From the NCBI GenBank assembly GCA_003248315.1, contig QKWM01000001.1:992001-1056000 (forward strand): a DNA stretch of 64,000 nucleotides. The letters run 5' to 3'. Below the pieces are notes generated by a model. That model was not told where the DNA came from and ran no database searches. It saw only the letters and a program-made list of their open reading frames with translations. The position numbers were made by a program, and so were the translations under genes. Source of the stretch: Streptomyces sp. SW4. Lineage in GTDB: Bacteria; Actinomycetota; Actinomycetes; Streptomycetales; Streptomycetaceae. Shown one piece after another: positions 1 to 14,469 of the stretch (within the stretch, counting starts at the first letter, position 1; every line of letters starts with the position of its first letter).

Positions 1-647
1 CCGGAAGGAGACGTCCACGACGAACACGTCGTCCTCCTCGCCGCGCGGCGTCCGCACCACCGTCAGGCCGACGAAGGAGTACGGGTGGAACCACGAGCCG
101 TGCCAGGGGTCCAGCCGGTTGGCGACCACGTCCTGCGGTGCGCACCGCCCCACCGCCGTGAAGACGGCGTCCACCGCCCGGCCCTCCGCCGGACGCGCCG
201 GCACCCGGGGGCGGTCCGAGGGCGCTCCCGGCCGACCGCGTCCAGCCGCACCCATACGAGGACCCCGTCGTCGTGCACCGGGTACGGCTCCCAGCCCGCG
301 AACGGCCCGCCGTCCAGAGCCAGTCCGTGCCAGCGGCACACCAGCGTCCCGCACACCACCCGGCCGTCGCGCAGCGGGCCCCCCAGATGCGGGCAGGCGC
401 CCGGCCCCGCGTGCAGCCGGCCCGACTCCGACCGCCACAGCACGACCTCCGCCCGCCCACCGTCGTGCCGAACGGCGGGCCGCCGGGCCGGACGTCGCGG
501 GAGGCACCGACCACGAACCAGTTGCCGGACGGCCGGGCGGACGCGCGATCCAGCGCGCCGGCGATCAGCGCCGGGCGTGCCTCCCGCCACGTCGGCGTCT
601 GCGCCGCCCAGTCCCGCCGGCGGCCCCACCGCACCGGCGGTGTCCAC
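1..647 (-). CDS. Rieske [2Fe-2S] protein of the DUF5914 type, carotenoid cluster (partial)
   Basis: The reading shows a Rieske cluster: Cys-Pro-His in [10 protein letters not shown] and Cys-x-x-His in CRWHG, about 17 residues apart. Upstream comes a tract with [13 protein letters not shown] and [13 protein letters not shown]; downstream [16 protein letters not shown] runs off the left edge. This architecture is known from Streptomyces carotenoid clusters as DUF5914, a Rieske protein next to crtB/crtI; its exact reaction is not known to me. The protein is spread over three frames, with shifts near 460 and near 200, so indels are likely. The 5' end is unresolved: GTG at 647 or 634 are candidates, and the gene abuts or overlaps the end of crtB. 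The 3' end lies outside the window. Confidence 0.75.
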
Positions 648-668
648 CGGCCCGGCCGGCCCGACCCC

Positions 669-1662
669 TCACCGCACCGGCCCTGCCCCGAGGACGCCGC
701 CGGGTGCCCGCCCGGCGCCCGGCCGGTGCCGCGGGCCCGCCATCGGGCGCGGGCGATCTGGACGGCGCCGGCGGCGGCCGTCGCCGCCCGGCGGCGGCGC
801 GGGACCACCGCACGCCGGTGCAGCACCCGGTACCCCTGGGCGGCGATCGCGTCGAGGATGCCGGCGTACAGCGTGAACGCGGTGCGGATGCAGGGACGTA
901 CCGCGGGTCGAGCAGGGCGATGCCGGGCTCCGCCTCCCGGTACACCCGCCGGGTCATCGCCTCGGCGGCCACGAGCGCCGCGCAGATCCGCGGTTCGTCG
1001 CGCCCCGTGCGGCGGCTCCACTCCAGCAACGGCCGGTCCACGCCGTGCGCGGCCAGCAGATCTGCGGGCAGATACACCCGGCCCCGGTCGAGGTCCTCGC
1101 CGACGTCCCGCAGGAAGTTGGTCAGCTGGAAGGCGACGCCGAGGGCCGCGGCGTGCGGCGCCGCCTCCTCCCGGGGCCCGACCGTGCCCAGGACCGGCAG
1201 CATCTGCAGGCCGATCACCGCGGCCGAGCCGTGCATGTAGGCCCGCAGGTCGGCGTAGGTGGCGTAGTCGGTGACGTGCAGGTCGCTGCGCATCGACGCC
1301 AGGAAGTCGGCGAACAGCGCGGGCTCGATGCCGTAGCGGCGGGCGGTGTCGGTCACGGCCCTGACGACCGGTTCGCCGCCGCGGCCGGTGCGCAGCCCGT
1401 GCGCGAGGTCGTCCTCCAGGCCCCGCAGCAGCCGGTCGCGCTGCACCGGTGTCCGGTGCCGGCCGGGGCCGTCCACGATGTCGTCCGCCCGGCGGGCGAA
1501 CCCGTACAGCGCGTGCACGGCCGCGCGGCGCTCCAGCGGCAGCAGCCGGGTCGCCAGGAAGTACGTCCTGCCGTGGCGGGCGTTGAGCCGCCGGCACCTG
1601 GCGTAGTCGCCGCGCAGCCCCGGATCGGTGATGCCGGCGGCGTCCAGTTCACGTCGGGTCAC
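669..1662 (-). CDS. crtB: Phytoene/squalene synthase
   Basis: Condenses two geranylgeranyl diphosphates to phytoene, the committed carotenoid step. Both aspartate-rich motifs of the family are visible: RRADDIVDG near residue 55 and [14 protein letters not shown] near residue 190. The GTG start at 1662 overlaps the crtI stop by 4 bases (GTGA), so the two are translationally coupled. About 330 codons fits the family. A single-base shift near 893-897 breaks the frame after LDPRYVP; the next frame continues with [16 protein letters not shown], typical of the family C-terminus. The stop at 669-671 needs one more shift and is provisional. Confidence 0.85.
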
Positions 1663-3181
1663 GAGCGGCCTCCGGTGACACGGGCGGCGGCGAGCCCGCC
1701 GCTGATGAGAACGGTCGGCACCCCGACCCCGGGCGTGGTGCCGCAGCCGGCCAGGACGGCGTTCTCGATGCCCCGCACCACGTTGCGCGGGCGGAACGGG
1801 CCCGTCTGGGCGAAGGTGTGCGACACCGAGAACGGACTGCCCGCGGCGTGTCCGCGCCGCGCCCAGTCCAGCGGCGTCACCAGCAGCTCCTCCCTGACAC
1901 TGGCGGCGAACCCGTGCAGCCCGCGGTGTTCCAGCACGGCGACGAGGCTGTCCCGGTAGCGCGGGCCCAGGTCCCGCCAGGCGGCGGCGGACGGCCCGAG
2001 GTCGGTGTTCGGACACGGCGCCAGGACGTAGTGCAGGTGGCGGCCGGGCGGCGCCAGGGCGGGGTCGTGCGCCGTCGGCCGGCTGATCAGCAGCGACGGG
2101 TCGCTCATCAGCCGTCCGTCGCGGGTCAGCTCGTCGAAGGTCCGCTCCCAGGCGGCACCGAAGGAGAGCGTGTGGTGGGCGAGGCCGGGCCAGGTGCGGT
2201 CGGTGCCCGCGTGCAGGACCACCGCCGACGGGGAGTGGCGCAGCGGCACCGGGCGCCGCGGGGCGCGCCCCAGCAGCCGGTACGCGGCCGGCAGTTCGCA
2301 GGTCAGCACCACCGCGTCGCACGCGATCCGCTCGCCCGTGGCCAGCCGGACCGCACGGACCCGGCCGGCCGCCCGCTCCAGCGAGGTCACCTCGGACGAC
2401 CAGCGGACGTCGGCGCCGGCGGCGACGGCCGCGGCGGCCATGCCGCGGGGCAGCGCGTGCATGCCGCCGCGCGGGAACCAGACCCGGCCACCGTGTCCAT
2501 GTAGGCGATCACGGCGTACGCCGCGAGGGCCCGGGCCGGGGAGAGGCCCGCGTACAGGGCCTGGAAGGAGAACACCCGGCGCAGCCGGGGATCGGAGAGG
2601 AAACGGCCGATGCGCCGGTCCAGCCGGCCGAAGCCGCCCAGCGCCGCCAGACGGGCCAGATCCGGGTGCACGAGCCCGGCCGGAGAGTCGAAGTCGGCGG
2701 CGATGAAGCGCCGCATCTGCGCCCGGTGGAGCCGCTCCAGCCAGTCCCGCAGCGCCCGGTACCCGGCGGCCTCGCCCGGCCCGGCGAAGCGCCGCACCTC
2801 CTCCTCCATCGCCGCGCCGTCGGTGTGCACGTCCAGGGAGGTCCCGTCCGCGAACGACGCCCGGTAGGCGGGGTGCAGCGGCACCAGTTCGACGTGCCGG
2901 TCGAGACGGTCGCCCACTGCGGCGAACGCCTCGTCGGCCAGATGCGGCATGGTCAGCACGGTGGGCCCGGTGTCCAGCTCGAAGCCGCCGAGCCGCACCC
3001 GGCCGGCCCGGCCGCCCGGACCGGGGTCCCGTTCCACGACCGTCACCCGGCGGCCCGCGCCGAGCAGGTGCAGGGTGCAGGCGAGACCGGACAGTCCGGC
3101 GCCCACCACCACGACGTGGTCCGTCGGCCCCGGCACGGTCCTGACCCGGCGGAGCCTGCCCGCCCGGCGCGGTCCCCGCAT
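1659..3181 (-). CDS. crtI: Phytoene desaturase (FAD-dependent)
   Basis: Introduces double bonds into phytoene to give lycopene-type carotenoids. The N-terminus has the FAD dinucleotide-binding motif [16 protein letters not shown], and the C-terminus has the carotenoid desaturase signature [22 protein letters not shown] at 3181 is chosen because GGGGAGG precedes it by 5-6 bases; upstream in-frame starts lack a ribosome binding site. One frameshift near 2490 splits the ORF (YMDTV, then [14 protein letters not shown]). First gene visible of the crtI-crtB-DUF5914 minus-strand operon; no crtE is seen upstream, where the photolyase gene lies. Confidence 0.88.
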
Positions 3182-3364
3182 GCGCCTCCCCTTCCCGCGT
3201 TGCCCGCTCTCCGTCACCTGCACACCGGTCACCCGCACACCCCCGCTTCCGCCGCCGGCGCGGGTGTGGATGCGCTGATGTGTGCCCGGTGGGGACGGTG
3301 TGCCGGGAAGGCTCACCCGGCCGGCCGAACGCCGGTGCGCCGGTCCCGGCCGGACGCCGGTGCG

Positions 3365-4732
3365 TCAGTCCCGGCCGCGCGCCCGCCGGAACCGGGCCAG
3401 TCCGTCGGCGAGGTCGAGCAGCGGCGGCGGGTAGCCCGTCCGGGCCCGCTCCGCCTCCGGCAGCCGCCAGGGCTCGTGGACACGGGCGCCGGCCACCTCC
3501 CGCAGCTCCGGCACCCAGCGGCGCACGTACTCGCCCGGGGATCGAAGCGCCTGCCCTGGAGGACGGGGTTCAGCACCCGGTGCGGGCGGGTGTCGGTGCC
3601 GGTCCCGGCGACCCACTGCCAGTTGAGCTGGTTGTCGGCGACGTCGCCGTCGACGAGCAGGTGCAGGAAGTGCCGGGCGCCGATCCGCCAGTCCACGTAC
3701 AGCGTCTTGGTGAGGAAGCTCGCCGCCAGCAGCCGGGCCCGGTTGTGCATCCAGCCCTCGTGGCGCAACTGGCGCATGGCGGCGTCCACGACCGGATACC
3801 CGGTGCGGCCCTCCCGCCACGCGGCGATGTCCCCGGCCGCCTCGTCCTCGCCGCGCCACCGGTCGCCGCGGGCGCGGTAGTCCTCGGCGGACGTCTCGGG
3901 CCGGGCCGCCAGCACCTGGTGGTGGAAGTCCCGCCAGCACAGCTGGCGCACGAACGCGTCGGCGCCCGGCCCCCGCGCGCCCGCGCCCGGTGGACCAGCT
4001 CCACCGGGACACGGCGCCGAAGTGCAGATACGGCGACAGCCGTGAGGTCGCGTCACCCGCCAGGTCGTCGTGCCGGTCCGCGTACCCGGACAGGTCCGTG
4101 CGGGCCCACCGGGCGAACCGGTCGCGCCCGGCCGTCTCGCCGCCGGCCGGCAGACCGGGGAGACGTCCGGGATCTCACCGCGGGAGGGGAGCGGTTCACC
4201 GCGTACCGCGCCGGGGACGCGCACGGCGCGCGGCGCCGGGCAGACGTCCCGCGGCCGGGTCTGCGACCACCGGCGGAAGTACGGCGTGAACACCGCGTAG
4301 TGGTCGCCCCGGACGGTGTCACCGTCCCCGGGGCGACCGCCGTGACCACGCCGTCGTGCACGTGCAGGGCGGCGCGGACCACGCCGAGCGCCGTGCGCAG
4401 CAGTTCCTCGCGCCGCTGCGCGTACGCCGTGACCCCCGCGGCCATGTGCACCTCCGCCGCCCGCACTCCGCGACGACCGCGGCCACCTCACGGTCCACCG
4501 GCCCCGAGCGCACGACGAGCCGCCCGCCGCGCCGGCGCAGCGCGGCGTCGAGGTCGGTCAGACAGTCGGCGAGGAAGGCGCTCCGGTTGGGGGCGTCGAA
4601 GCCGGCCGCGTGGATCGCCGGATCCCGTACGAACAGCGGCACCACCTCGTCGGCGGCCCGCAGCGCCGCGCGCAGCGGCGGATGGTCGTGGACGCGCAGG
4701 TCCGAGGTGAACAGGACGACCGCGACGGTCAT
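3365..4732 (-). CDS. phr: Deoxyribodipyrimidine photolyase (CPD photolyase/cryptochrome family)
   Basis: Light-driven repair of pyrimidine dimers. The N-terminal alpha/beta antenna domain opens with VVLFTSDLRVHDHPPL. The C-terminal FAD domain has WMHNRARLLAASFLTKTL and DGDVADNQLNWQWVAGTG, the FAD and DNA contact regions. About 455 codons matches the family. At least four frameshifts (near 4465, 4290, 4010 and 3540) split it while all conserved blocks remain. ATG 4732 follows GGGAG by about 9 bases. Photolyase beside carotenoid genes is the usual light-response grouping in Streptomyces, where LitR/LitS drive both; neither regulator is in the window. Confidence 0.87.
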
Positions 4733-4864
4733 GGGGACACTCCCGCTGGGTGCTGAGCCGCTGCCGCTCGGTGCCGAGCGCCGCGGAACTCTTCGGCCGC
4801 GGCGCGGCGGCCGGATGCGGCCATGCTGCGGGAGTCCCCGGCGCCCGCAGCCCGGGAGACGGCG

Positions 4865-5675
4865 TCAGTCCCCCTCGGCCTCGAAGGTGCGCAGCAGATC
4901 GGCGGCGACGCTCACGGCGATCGTCGCGGGTTCCTTGCCGGTGATGTCGGCCAGCCCGATCGGTGTCTTGATCCGGTCGACGGCGGCTTCGTCGTGCCCG
5001 CCCTCGGTGGTGAGGAGCTTGCGGAACCGCGCCCATTTGGCCGCCGACCCGATCAGCCCGACGGAGCCGAGATGGGACGTGCGCAGGGCGGCGTCGCACA
5101 GCGCGGCGTCCTCGGCGTGATCGTGCGTCATGATCAGGACATGGGTGCCCGGCGGCAGCTCGCCGAGGACCTCCTCGGGCAGCAGCGGGGTGTGGTGCAC
5201 GTGCACCTGCGCCACCGCGTCGGCCAGCACGCCGAGCCGCTCCTCGGTGAGCAGGTCGGAGCGGCTGTCCACCAGGTGCAGGTCGAGGTCCTGCCGGGCC
5301 AGGATGCGGGCCAGCTCCAGCCCGACGTGGCCGACGCCGAAGACCGCGACCGCCCGGACCACCGGCAGCGGTTCGAGCAGGACCGAGACGGTTCCGCCGC
5401 AGCACTGCACGCCGTGCTGGTTGGTCACCTTGTCGTTCAGCGCGAAGTCGATCAGCTCCGGCTCCGGCTTCGCCGCGGCGATCATCTCCCGGGCCCGGTC
5501 GATGGCGACGGCCTCGACGTTGCCGCCGCCGATCGAGCCCCAGGTGGCGCTGCGCCCGACGACGAGTTTCGCGCCGGCGTCCCGTGGTGCGTGGCCGCGC
5601 ACGGTCGCGACGGTCACGAGCACGCCGGGCTCCCGGCGTGCCCGCAACCGCGCGACCGCGGCGACCCATGTCATG

Positions 5676-5683
<8 letters not shown>
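4865..5683 (-). CDS. xdhC: XdhC-type molybdenum cofactor insertion/maturation protein
   Basis: XdhC/CoxI family: delivers the sulfurated molybdenum cofactor to xanthine dehydrogenase and is not part of the mature enzyme. Seen: the XdhC N-terminal domain with GSIGGGNVEA and GVQCCGGT (residues about 48-100), then a Rossmann C-terminal domain with FGVGHVGLELA. 272 residues, intact, typical length. GTG at 5683 overlaps the xdhB stop by 8 bases; an ATG at 5674, one base past that stop, is the alternative start. Last gene of xdhA-xdhB-xdhC. It is one of the few long genes in this stretch without a frameshift. Confidence 0.9.
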
Positions 5684-9540
<3,857 letters not shown>

Positions 9541-10079
9541 GACAGGCCTTCGATTCCGTGCGCGATGGGTCGGTTCATCATGTTCGCCAATTCCAGGCAG
9601 CTTTCTGTGTTCGTCACGCGCCACGTCACGGGAACGGGCGCGGAAGGGCACGCGACGGCGGCGTGCCGGAGAAGAGTGGTCGCGGGAGATGCCCCGGACG
9701 TGCCGCTGACGGGCACGGGAGAGCGGCCGCGTCAGCAGCCGTGCGCGATACGACCCGGAACCCAGACCGTGCACTGGGCGAGGCGACCGAGATCAGAGGC
9801 GGTGTACATCCGCGGGTCGCCTCCTTCCGGCGGTCATGGGTGGGCGTCCACCGCAACGTAATGGCCGGGGCCACGGAGGTCAAGAGGCGGGCACCGCCGC
9901 GCGGTGACCGCCGGGAACGCCGTGAACGGGCCCCGCGCACCGCAGAAATGACGTTGAGGGGCACCTGACAACTCAGGATTTCCGTGGCACGCTGCGTGAC
10001 GCACGCCGATCCGCACCGTTCCTCCGAACCCCCACCCTGCCCGGACAGCGACGTCCGGACACGGCAGAAGGAGACATGC
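9541..10079. other. Divergent intergenic region, xdhA / secreted protease
   Basis: 539 bp without a convincing gene; the open frames here lack ribosome binding sites and family-like sequence. It should hold promoters for the xdh operon (minus) and the protease (plus). The xdhA-proximal part contains close repeats of GTTC (GTTCATCATGTTCGCC at 9573-9588), a possible operator. The protease-proximal part has CTGACAACTCAGG near 9966 and GAAGGAG at 10067-10073, the protease ribosome binding site. No terminator-like hairpin is obvious. Confidence 0.5.
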
Positions 10080-11063
10080 GTGAGACGCCATCGCACCGCA
10101 GCGGGCATCCTGCTGACCGTCTCGGCCCTCTTCGCCGCAGGCCTGACCCAGGCCGGAGCCGCCAACGCCGCACCCTCCGCGCCGCCTTCGGGCGACGCCG
10201 TACCCGCCCGGGCCGTCACCAAGGCCGAACAGACCGCCGCCCGCACCTACTGGACACCCGAGCGGATGCGCGGCGCCACCCCGCTCGACCTGCTGCTCAC
10301 CCCGCGGGCCGCCCAGAAGCTGAAGACCCCCGCCGCCCCCGGCCGCACCACCACCGTCGAGCCCACCGCCGCGCCCGCCTCCTTCCCGCAGGCCGGCGGC
10401 CCGTGGACCGGCGGGGGAGCGGTCGTCAAGACGTCCGGCCGGGTCTTCTTCACCTTCCAGGGACGCGCCGCCTCCTGCTCCGGGAACGCCGTGACCAGCC
10501 GGAACGCCAGCACGGTCATCACCGCCGGGCACTGCGTCAAGTACCAGGGCAGCTGGCACACCAACTGGGTCTTCGTACCGGCCTACGACAACGGCAACGC
10601 CCCCTACGGCCAGTGGACCGCGACGAAGACGCTCACCACCCCGCAGTGGGAGGCGAGCGAGGACATCAACCACGACGTCGGCGCCGCCGTCGTCGCCCCG
10701 CTCGACGGCCGCACGCTCACCTCGGTCGTCGGCGCGCAGGGCCTGCAGTTCAACGGCGGCTACAACAAGCCGATGTACGCCTTCGGCTTCCCGGCGGCGT
10801 CACCGTACGACGGGTCGAAGCTGATCTACTGCAGCGGCAACAGCTCGAGGGACTTCCTGTTCTCGCAGGACCACAGCCTCGGCTGCAACATGACGGGCGG
10901 CTCCAGCGGCGGCCCCTGGTTCACCGGCTTCGACGAGGCGACCGGCGTGGGCCTGCAGGTCTCCGTCAACAGCTTCGGCTACACGTTCCTGCCCAACCGC
11001 ATGTTCGGCCCCTACTTCGGCAACGAGGCGAAGGCCCTGTACGACAAGGCGCAGGCCTCCTAG
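10080..11063 (+). CDS. Secreted trypsin-like serine protease (S1 family)
   Basis: Extracellular endopeptidase. GTG 10080 is preceded by GAAGGAG. Residues 1-30 form a Sec signal (RRHR, then an Ala/Leu-rich core, then AGAANA). A pro-region of about 100 residues follows. The catalytic triad is visible: His in VITAGHC, Asp in EDINHDVGAAV, Ser in TGGSSGGPW. Four Cys residues could make two disulfides. 327 residues, intact. Similar proteins are common in Streptomyces secretomes; substrate specificity cannot be inferred. Monocistronic, ending at a strong hairpin. Confidence 0.87.
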   Translation: MRRHRTAAGILLTVSALFAAGLTQAGAANAAPSAPPSGDAVPARAVTKAEQTAARTYWTPERMRGATPLDLLLTPRAAQKLKTPAAPGRTTTVEPTAAPASFPQAGGPWTGGGAVVKTSGRVFFTFQGRAASCSGNAVTSRNASTVITAGHCVKYQGSWHTNWVFVPAYDNGNAPYGQWTATKTLTTPQWEASEDINHDVGAAVVAPLDGRTLTSVVGAQGLQFNGGYNKPMYAFGFPAASPYDGSKLIYCSGNSSRDFLFSQDHSLGCNMTGGSSGGPWFTGFDEATGVGLQVSVNSFGYTFLPNRMFGPYFGNEAKALYDKAQAS

Positions 11064-11105
11064 GCCGGTCGCCGGACACCGCCCGCGCGGCGGCCGACCC
11101 GGGCA

Positions 11106-11141
11106 CGGCGCCCGGCCGGGGTGAACCCCGGCCGGGCGCCG
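11106..11141. terminator. Bidirectional hairpin terminator
   Basis: A perfect 16-bp stem (CGGCGCCCGGCCGGGG and its complement) closes a 4-base TGAA loop between the convergent protease and sirtuin genes. No T-run, as usual in Streptomyces. Confidence 0.85.
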
Positions 11142-11194
11142 CGCCGCACACCGCACGCCCGTGGCCCGCCTCGCGCGGGTGCCGGGACCGTCCG

Positions 11195-12097
11195 TCACCC
11201 GGTCGCGGGACCGCCGTCGAGGGGAACGCCCAGCCGGTGCGCCACGGAGCCGAGCGCGGAACCCAGCGGGAGCGCGACCCGGGCGCGGGCGTGCCGGTCG
11301 CCGCGGGTCGGGTCCCGGTTGACGATCAGCACCGGCTTTCCCTCGCCGGCCGCCTGCCGGACGAACCGCAGGCCCGACATCACGGTCAGCGAGGAGCCGA
11401 GGACCAGCAGCGAGGCCGCCTCGCGGACCAGGGCACGGCACCGCTCGACCCGCTCCGGCGGCACGTTCTCGCCGAAGAACACCACGTCCGGTTTGAGGAC
11501 GCCGCCGCAGACCTCGCAGGGCACCACCCGGAAGTCCCCGACCTGGTCGTCGGTGAGGTCGGCGTCGCCGTCCGGGTTGATGCCCGCGGCCACCGGCGCG
11601 AAGCCGGGGTTGGCCTCCTCCAGCCGCCGGGCCAGCTCACGGCGCGGGACGAACGCGCCGCAGGACAGGCACACCACCCGGTCCAGGCTTCCGTGCAGCT
11701 CGACCACGTCCCCGCTGCCGGCCGCCTGGTGCAGTCCGTCGACGTTCTGCGTGATCACGCCGGCCAGCAGGCCGTGCCGCCCGAACGCGGCCACGGCCCG
11801 GTGCCCGGCGTTGGGGCGGGCACGGCCGAAGACGCGCCACCCGAGGTGGCTGCGCGCCCAGTACCGGCGCCGGGCACCGGCGTCGGCGACGAAGTCCTGG
11901 TAGGTCATGGGGGTGTGCCGGGTCAGGCTGCCGCCCTCGCCCCGGTAGTCGGGGATGCCCGACTCCGTCGAGATGCCCGCGCCGCTGAGCACCAGCACGC
12001 CGCCCGCGCGCAGCGCCTCGACGACCGGTTCCAGGTCCGTGGTGCCCGGCGGCAGGTCCTCGGCCGGCGTCCAGCTCAGGGTGGGGCGCATCCGCAT
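11195..12097 (-). CDS. Sir2-family NAD-dependent protein deacylase
   Basis: Sirtuin: removes acyl groups from lysine using NAD. Seen: GAGISTESGIPDYRG (NAD binding), TQNVDGLHQAAG with the catalytic His shortly after (VVELHGS), zinc ribbon CLSCG and CEVCGG with a long insert between, and LGSSLTVMSG. Start chosen at ATG 12097 (MRMRPTLSWTPAEDLPPG), matching actinobacterial relatives; GTG or ATG codons further upstream are less likely. 300 residues, intact. Convergent with the protease gene. Confidence 0.88.
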   Translation of the reverse strand: MRMRPTLSWTPAEDLPPGTTDLEPVVEALRAGGVLVLSGAGISTESGIPDYRGEGGSLTRHTPMTYQDFVADAGARRRYWARSHLGWRVFGRARPNAGHRAVAAFGRHGLLAGVITQNVDGLHQAAGSGDVVELHGSLDRVVCLSCGAFVPRRELARRLEEANPGFAPVAAGINPDGDADLTDDQVGDFRVVPCEVCGGVLKPDVVFFGENVPPERVERCRALVREAASLLVLGSSLTVMSGLRFVRQAAGEGKPVLIVNRDPTRGDRHARARVALPLGSALGSVAHRLGVPLDGGPATG

Positions 12098-12285
12098 GCC
12101 GCCAGGGTACGGAACGAGGAGGCGCCACGGCCGTCGGCCGCGGGTCACCGGCGCACGGCCGGGACGCCCTCCCGGTGGCGGCCGGCACGGTCCGCGGCCG
12201 CCGGCCGGGACGACGGCGCGCCGCCGGCTCTGCCGCGGGCAGAACGGGTGGACGGCACGGTGGTGCGGTCTGCCACGCTGACGGC

Positions 12286-12993
12286 ATGGCGACGAACATC
12301 GCGGTGCGCCGGCTGGACCTGGGCTACTTCGTGCGCCCCGCCTCCGAGACCAGCGGACCGCAGCCGAGGGTGGAACCCGTCTACGCCTATCTGGTGCGGC
12401 ACGAGCGGGGACTGATCCTCTTCGACACCGGCATCGGCGCGGCGGACCCCGCGACCGAAGCCCATTACCGGCCCCGGCGCCGCGCGCTGCCGGACGCGCT
12501 GGCGGCCGCGGGAGCCGGGCCCGGCGACATCCGTCTCGTGGTCAACTGCCATCTCCACTTCGACCACTGCGGCGGCAACCCGCTCCTGGCCGGGCGGCCC
12601 GTCCTCGTCCAGGCGGCGGAGCTGGCCGAGGCCCGCCGGGGCGGCTACACCATCGACGCGCTGGTCGACTTCCCGGGCGCGGTCCACGAGGAGCTCACCG
12701 GCGAGGCCGAGGTGTGGCCGGGCGTCCGGATCCTCCCGACCCCCGGGCACACCCGGGGACACCAGTCGCTGGTCCTGAGCCGGGAGGGCACCACCGTCGT
12801 CCTCGCCGGCCAGGCGTACGACAGCGCGTCCCTGTTCGCGGCGGACCACCTGGCCCGCAGGGCCGCGCTCGACGGCGTGGAGCCGCCGCTGCCGTCCTGC
12901 CCGCCGTGGCTGGACAGGCTCGCGGAGCTGGACCCCGGGCGGGTGGTGTTCGCCCACGACGCCGCGGTCTGGGAGCCGGCGGACGCGGTCTGA
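12286..12993 (+). CDS. Metallo-beta-lactamase-fold hydrolase (lactonase-like)
   Basis: Two-metal MBL-fold hydrolase. The signature HLHFDHCGG lies near residue 87; further metal ligands are in TPGHTRGHQS and VFAHDAAVW. Length 235 fits the AHL-lactonase-like N-acyl hydrolase group, but the substrate is unknown. ATG 12286 (MATNIAVRRLDLGYF) is chosen by similarity; the upstream sequence is arginine-rich and not coding-like. Divergent from the sirtuin gene by about 190 bp. Intact. Confidence 0.8.
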   Translation: MATNIAVRRLDLGYFVRPASETSGPQPRVEPVYAYLVRHERGLILFDTGIGAADPATEAHYRPRRRALPDALAAAGAGPGDIRLVVNCHLHFDHCGGNPLLAGRPVLVQAAELAEARRGGYTIDALVDFPGAVHEELTGEAEVWPGVRILPTPGHTRGHQSLVLSREGTTVVLAGQAYDSASLFAADHLARRAALDGVEPPLPSCPPWLDRLAELDPGRVVFAHDAAVWEPADAV

Positions 12994-13008
12994 CGCGGCG
13001 CCTCGCCG

Positions 13009-13060
13009 GCCGGGCTCCCCCCCTCGCCGAGCCGCGGTCCGCGGCGGAGGGGAGCCCGGC
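13009..13060. terminator. Hairpin after the MBL-fold gene
   Basis: 12-bp arms GCCGGGCTCCCC (13009-13020) and GGGGAGCCCGGC (13049-13060) enclose an inner GC-rich palindrome around CCGCGGTCCGCGG. Likely terminator for the convergent MBL and DUF1479 genes. Confidence 0.7.
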
Positions 13061-13161
13061 TCGGCCGAGGTCTGGTCCGCGGGGGCCGGTCCCGGCTCGG
13101 CCGAGGTCTGGTCCGCCGGGGCCGGTCCCGGCTCGGTCGAGGTCTGGTCCGCGGGGCCGGT
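13055..13161. repeat. Three tandem 36-bp repeats
   Basis: Units at 13055-13090, 13091-13126 and 13127-13161 (the last 35 bp), each starting CCCGGCTCGG and ending GGGGCCGGT with 1-2 differences. A degraded fourth unit (13162 on) contains the stop of the DUF1479 gene, so the array appears to have grown from that gene's 3' end. It lies in noncoding DNA between convergent genes. Confidence 0.85.
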
Positions 13162-13167
13162 CCCGGC

Positions 13168-14458
13168 TCAGTCCAGGCCCAGTCCGCGACGGCCGTTGTC
13201 GTTCAGCCGCTCGGCGGTGAACCGGCCGGACCAGTCGCGCTCGTAGTGCTCCGCAGGGAAGTCGCTCGGGCTGGAACCCGTCGCGAACGCCTCCCGGACG
13301 TGGGCCGCGTACGCCTCGTTGCGCGGGCACCAGGGGCGGCCGGGATGTACATGACGTTGCCCCAGCCCTTCTGGTCCCGCACCGGGGCGACGCTGTGGAC
13401 CATGTCGCAGTGCCACCACACCGAGTCACCGGCCCGGACGTCCGGGATCGGCGTCAGCGCCCGGTAGAGCGGCGCGTGCCAGCGCCGGGTGACCGGGAAG
13501 ACCTGGTTGGGGCGTACCCCGCACATCGAGTCCTCCGGCACGTCCGGCAGCAGGGCCGCAGCAGGAGGTAGGCCATGACCTCCGGGACCGGCACGGTGTG
13601 CAGCACCCCCTGGTCGGCGTCCATGTCGGACAGTGCCGTCCAGCCCTGGAAGGTCCGGAACGCCGAGCACATCGTGGAGCCCGGGTACTGGGGCCGGCCG
13701 TCCGGTGGGCCGCGTCCCACGGGTCGTACCGCTCGACGTCGCCGCTGAAGAGATGGCGGAACGCCTTCTGGTACTCCCGGGTCATCCACAGATCGAGGGT
13801 GCCCGGGTCGCAGTGGGTGCCCAGGCCGGAGGAGTCGGTGCCCGGCGGGCGGCGGCGGATGCGGTCGGGGTACATCGCGTCGCGGCCGGGGTCGAACCAG
13901 CGGGTGCCGTCGTCGGAGGTGTGCTTCCACAGCGAGTTCAGGAAGGACTGCACGGTGGCCATCCGCTGGGACTGGCGGGCCTCCATCTGGGCCTGCGACC
14001 AGTAGACCGGGTAGATCTCCGGCTTGGAGCCGACGCTGCCGAAGAAGTCGTCCCGGGGCCGGTGTACTGCTCGAAGAACCGGTTGCGCTCGACGTAGTCG
14101 ACGATCCCGGCGTCCCAGGCCAGCGCCTGCTCGCGGGGAAGTGGCCGCGCACGACGAGGCAGCCGCGCCGCCTGAGCCCGGCCAGCTGCTCCGGGAGACC
14201 GCGCCCTCGGCGATGGCGTCGTAGTCCAGCACCGGCCAGACCTCCTCGCCGCGGTCGCGGGCGGCCTCGATCTCGGCGATCCGCGCCTCGATGCGCTCCT
14301 CGACGGCGGCGAACACCTCCTCGACGCCGCGCCCGGAGGCCTCGATACGGGCCCGCAGGGCGGGCTTGATCTCGCGGACGGCCGCGGCGAGGTCCGCGGG
14401 GTCTCGTCCAGTACGGCAGCGGCGGGAGGGTGCGCGGCGCGGCGGCGGTCGGCGTCAT
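13168..14458 (-). CDS. DUF1479 (YbiU-type) putative Fe(II)/2-oxoglutarate dioxygenase
   Basis: Belongs to the DUF1479 family, whose structural members have a cupin/2OG-dioxygenase fold; substrate unknown. The likely metal motif is His-x-Asp in GLGTHCDPGTLDLW with the distal His in DSVWWHCDMVHSV. About 430 codons fits the family. ATG 14458 has AAAGGAG 5 bases upstream. Frameshifts near 14400, 14165, 14070, 13700, 13560 and 13340. Divergent from a ROK regulator, with operator-like boxes in the shared 94-bp gap, so it is probably controlled by that regulator. Confidence 0.82.
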
Positions 14459-14469
14459 CGCGACTCCTT

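Noticed and set aside
9558..9968. Small plus-strand gene between xdhA and the protease
   Set aside because: Arg/Gly-rich translation, no ribosome binding site, no recognisable sequence; typical GC-rich spurious frame.
12695..13429. Protein with 12-residue repeats encoded through the 36-bp array
   Set aside because: The frame is a shifted reading of the dioxygenase gene; the real frame stops at 13168 before the array.
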